Source: an uncultured Roseovarius sp.
Lineage (GTDB): Bacteria > Pseudomonadota > Alphaproteobacteria > Rhodobacterales > Rhodobacteraceae
Length of the DNA: 64,000 nucleotides
Direction of reading: 5' to 3'
NCBI RefSeq assembly: GCF_913057115.1
Contig: NZ_CAJXNN010000005.1
Span: 1 to 64,000 of the forward strand
The notes under the pieces were generated by a model. It worked only from the letters and a program-made list of their open reading frames with translations. It was not told where the DNA came from and did not search any database. The stretch's first letter is position 1. Each line of letters opens with the position of its first letter. Below, one piece after another: positions 62,995 through 64,000 of this stretch. Made by a program: the position numbers and the translations under genes.

Positions 62995-63720
62995 TCAGCT
63001 AGGCCCCGTGCCGGGCCGGACCAGCATCAATTCATAGCGCACATGGTCGGGCGCCGCCCGCCAGAGCGTAATCTCACGCTCCGCCTCGGCCAAAACCGGC
63101 TCCAACGCCGCATCGGCCCCGGCGCGCAAGCGCGCCACCCGTGCCGCCAGCGGCATGTAATAGGCCGCCCATGCGGCGGTGCTCAACGGACGGTGATCCA
63201 CCACCTCGAACCCGGCCGCCTCGACCCGGGCCTGCAACCCGCCATAATCGGTGATCTGCGGATACTCGGCCCAGAAATCCTTGGCCGCTTGCGGCGCATC
63301 CGCCTCCAATACCGGCTCACTAAAGGCAATCGCCCCGCCCAGCGCCAGAGATTGCCGCCAGAGCTGCAACCCCTCGGTCACGCCGAGAAAGTAAATCGCC
63401 CCCGCCGACCAGATGAAATCGTAAAACCCCGACAAAGCGGCCATGTCGCCGGTCACCACCTCGACATTGGTGAAATGCCGCAACCGCTCGCGCGCCTCAT
63501 CGGCCAGATGCGGGATCTGCTCGATCCCTTCAATCCGCGCCATGGGCCGCGCCTCGGCCAGCGTTTCCAGATCGGCCCCCGGCCCGCAACCCGCATCCAA
63601 TATGCGCGCCTCGCGCCCCACCTCCAGCACATCCAAGGCCCAGTGCACGTCCTCAGGCAAACCCGGCCCCTGCCGCGGGATATCGGCGTGCAGCGTGAGG
63701 AAGGCCTCTTCCTCGGTCAT
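62995..63720 (-). CDS. Class I SAM-dependent methyltransferase
   Basis: 241 residues. The SAM motif I is ARILDAGCGPGADLETLAEA, followed by the acidic IEGIEQ end of strand 2 and VVTGDMAAL (motif II region). The target is unknown; the middle and C-terminal parts resemble small-molecule methyltransferases. The start at 63720 overlaps the stop of the cimA-like gene by 4 bases (ATGA). A longer frame extends into that gene and is rejected. Confidence 0.9.
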   Translation of the reverse strand: MTEEEAFLTLHADIPRQGPGLPEDVHWALDVLEVGREARILDAGCGPGADLETLAEARPMARIEGIEQIPHLADEARERLRHFTNVEVVTGDMAALSGFYDFIWSAGAIYFLGVTEGLQLWRQSLALGGAIAFSEPVLEADAPQAAKDFWAEYPQITDYGGLQARVEAAGFEVVDHRPLSTAAWAAYYMPLAARVARLRAGADAALEPVLAEAEREITLWRAAPDHVRYELMLVRPGTGPS

Positions 63721-64000
63721 ATCTGCCCCCCGTCGCGCGCGAGCTTCCAGGTGATCGCGTCCAGCAAAGCCTCGAAACTGGCGTCGACTATGTTGGCGCT
63801 GACGCCCACGGTCGACCACCGCCGCCCCTGCCCGTCCTCACTGTCGATGATCACCCGCGTCACCGCCTCGGTCCCGCCCTGGGTGATCCGCACCTTGAAG
63901 TCCACCAGCCGCATATCGTCAATCGCCGCCTGATAGCGGCCCAAGTCCTTGGCCAGCGCCTTGGCCAGCGCGTTCACCGGGCCACGGTCATTGCCCGCCT
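63717..64000 (-). CDS. cimA: Citramalate synthase (3' end)
   Basis: C-terminal about 94 residues of a CimA/2-isopropylmalate synthase-family protein; the rest lies beyond the window. NDRGPVNALAKALAKDLG, VDFKVRITQGGTEAVTRVIIDSEDGQGRRWSTVGVS and ANIVDASFEALLDAITWKL form the C-terminal regulatory (LeuA dimer) domain as found in CimA. It condenses pyruvate and acetyl-CoA to citramalate for isoleucine synthesis. The reading frame is open to the window edge, so the GTG inside it is not the start. Confidence 0.88.
   Translation of the reverse strand, partial: AGNDRGPVNALAKALAKDLGRYQAAIDDMRLVDFKVRITQGGTEAVTRVIIDSEDGQGRRWSTVGVSANIVDASFEALLDAITWKLARDGGQI

Noticed and set aside
1-64000. tRNA, rRNA or CRISPR arrays
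   Set aside because: No cloverleaf with a 3' GGTTCGAATCC-type arm, no rRNA stretch and no regularly spaced repeats were found by eye. The palindrome arrays differ in arm sequence and lack spacers.

Overview
The window is GC-rich and almost fully coding. It looks like the chromosome of an alphaproteobacterium of the order Rhodobacterales (Roseobacter/Rhodobacter type). The reasons are the gene order recN-bamD-lpxC-ftsZ-ftsA-ftsQ-ddl-murB-DUF2484-murC-murG-ftsW, the long FtsZ linker, the TIGR02281-type retropepsin-like protein, the BioY, MmsA and cobalamin genes, and the style of the intergenic hairpin repeats. I saw no tRNA, rRNA, CRISPR array, phage gene or transposase gene.

Layout. 1-6.6 kb: the end of a 2-oxoacid (acetoin or pyruvate type) dehydrogenase operon: E1-alpha (cut by the window edge), E1-beta, a two-lipoyl E2-like scaffold with a degenerate catalytic core, an aldehyde dehydrogenase, a lipoyl-less E2 catalytic protein and E3. 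6.8-12.3 kb: ClC channel, FAD-linked oxidase, DUF1772 membrane protein, and an EamA transporter divergent from an AraC regulator. 12.3-27.5 kb: recN, bamD, lpxC and the division/cell-wall (dcw) cluster on the minus strand, interrupted by an APC amino-acid permease between murC and DUF2484/murB. 27.8-29.8 kb: XRE-cupin regulator divergent from a zinc alcohol dehydrogenase, then a 44-codon proline-rich ORF. 29.9-34 kb: ndk, an ABC-F ATPase, MarC, the retropepsin-like protein and a CBS protein. 34-38.3 kb: LysR regulator and mmsA, a YbdK-type ligase and a PqiA-type membrane protein. 38.4-45.6 kb: a membrane coiled-coil protein, radA, cvpA, a small DMT protein, purF, DUF1284, pirin and bioY. 45.7-49.1 kb: an SDR protein, surE, pcm and a LysM/M23 lipoprotein. 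49.1-50.3 kb: an accessory stretch with 75-bp direct repeats and a transposon-like element. 50.3-56.8 kb: DUF983, penicillin acylase family, HIBADH family, an ArsR/hydrolase pair, an esterase and a DNA glycosylase. 56.8-60.8 kb: cobalamin genes cobK, cbiD, cobA and cobB. 60.9-64 kb: an MFS protein, a phytoene-synthase-like protein, a methyltransferase and the end of cimA.

The most unusual signals are not protein genes. (1) An 81-bp module of palindromes built on CGTACG occurs twice (28451-28531 and, inverted, 43680-43760) with identical internal spacing but diverged spacers. (2) Four back-to-back palindromes of 20-24 bp lie at 43801-43896. (3) An 894-bp segment at 49390-50283 has 26-bp terminal inverted repeats (24/26) and a flanking 9-bp direct repeat (8/9). 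It looks like a non-autonomous transposable element carrying one membrane-protein gene. (4) A composite hairpin repeat ending in GGATATTT-N5-CAGAAGAA is present in two copies. (5) The E2 functions of the dehydrogenase operon are split over two proteins.
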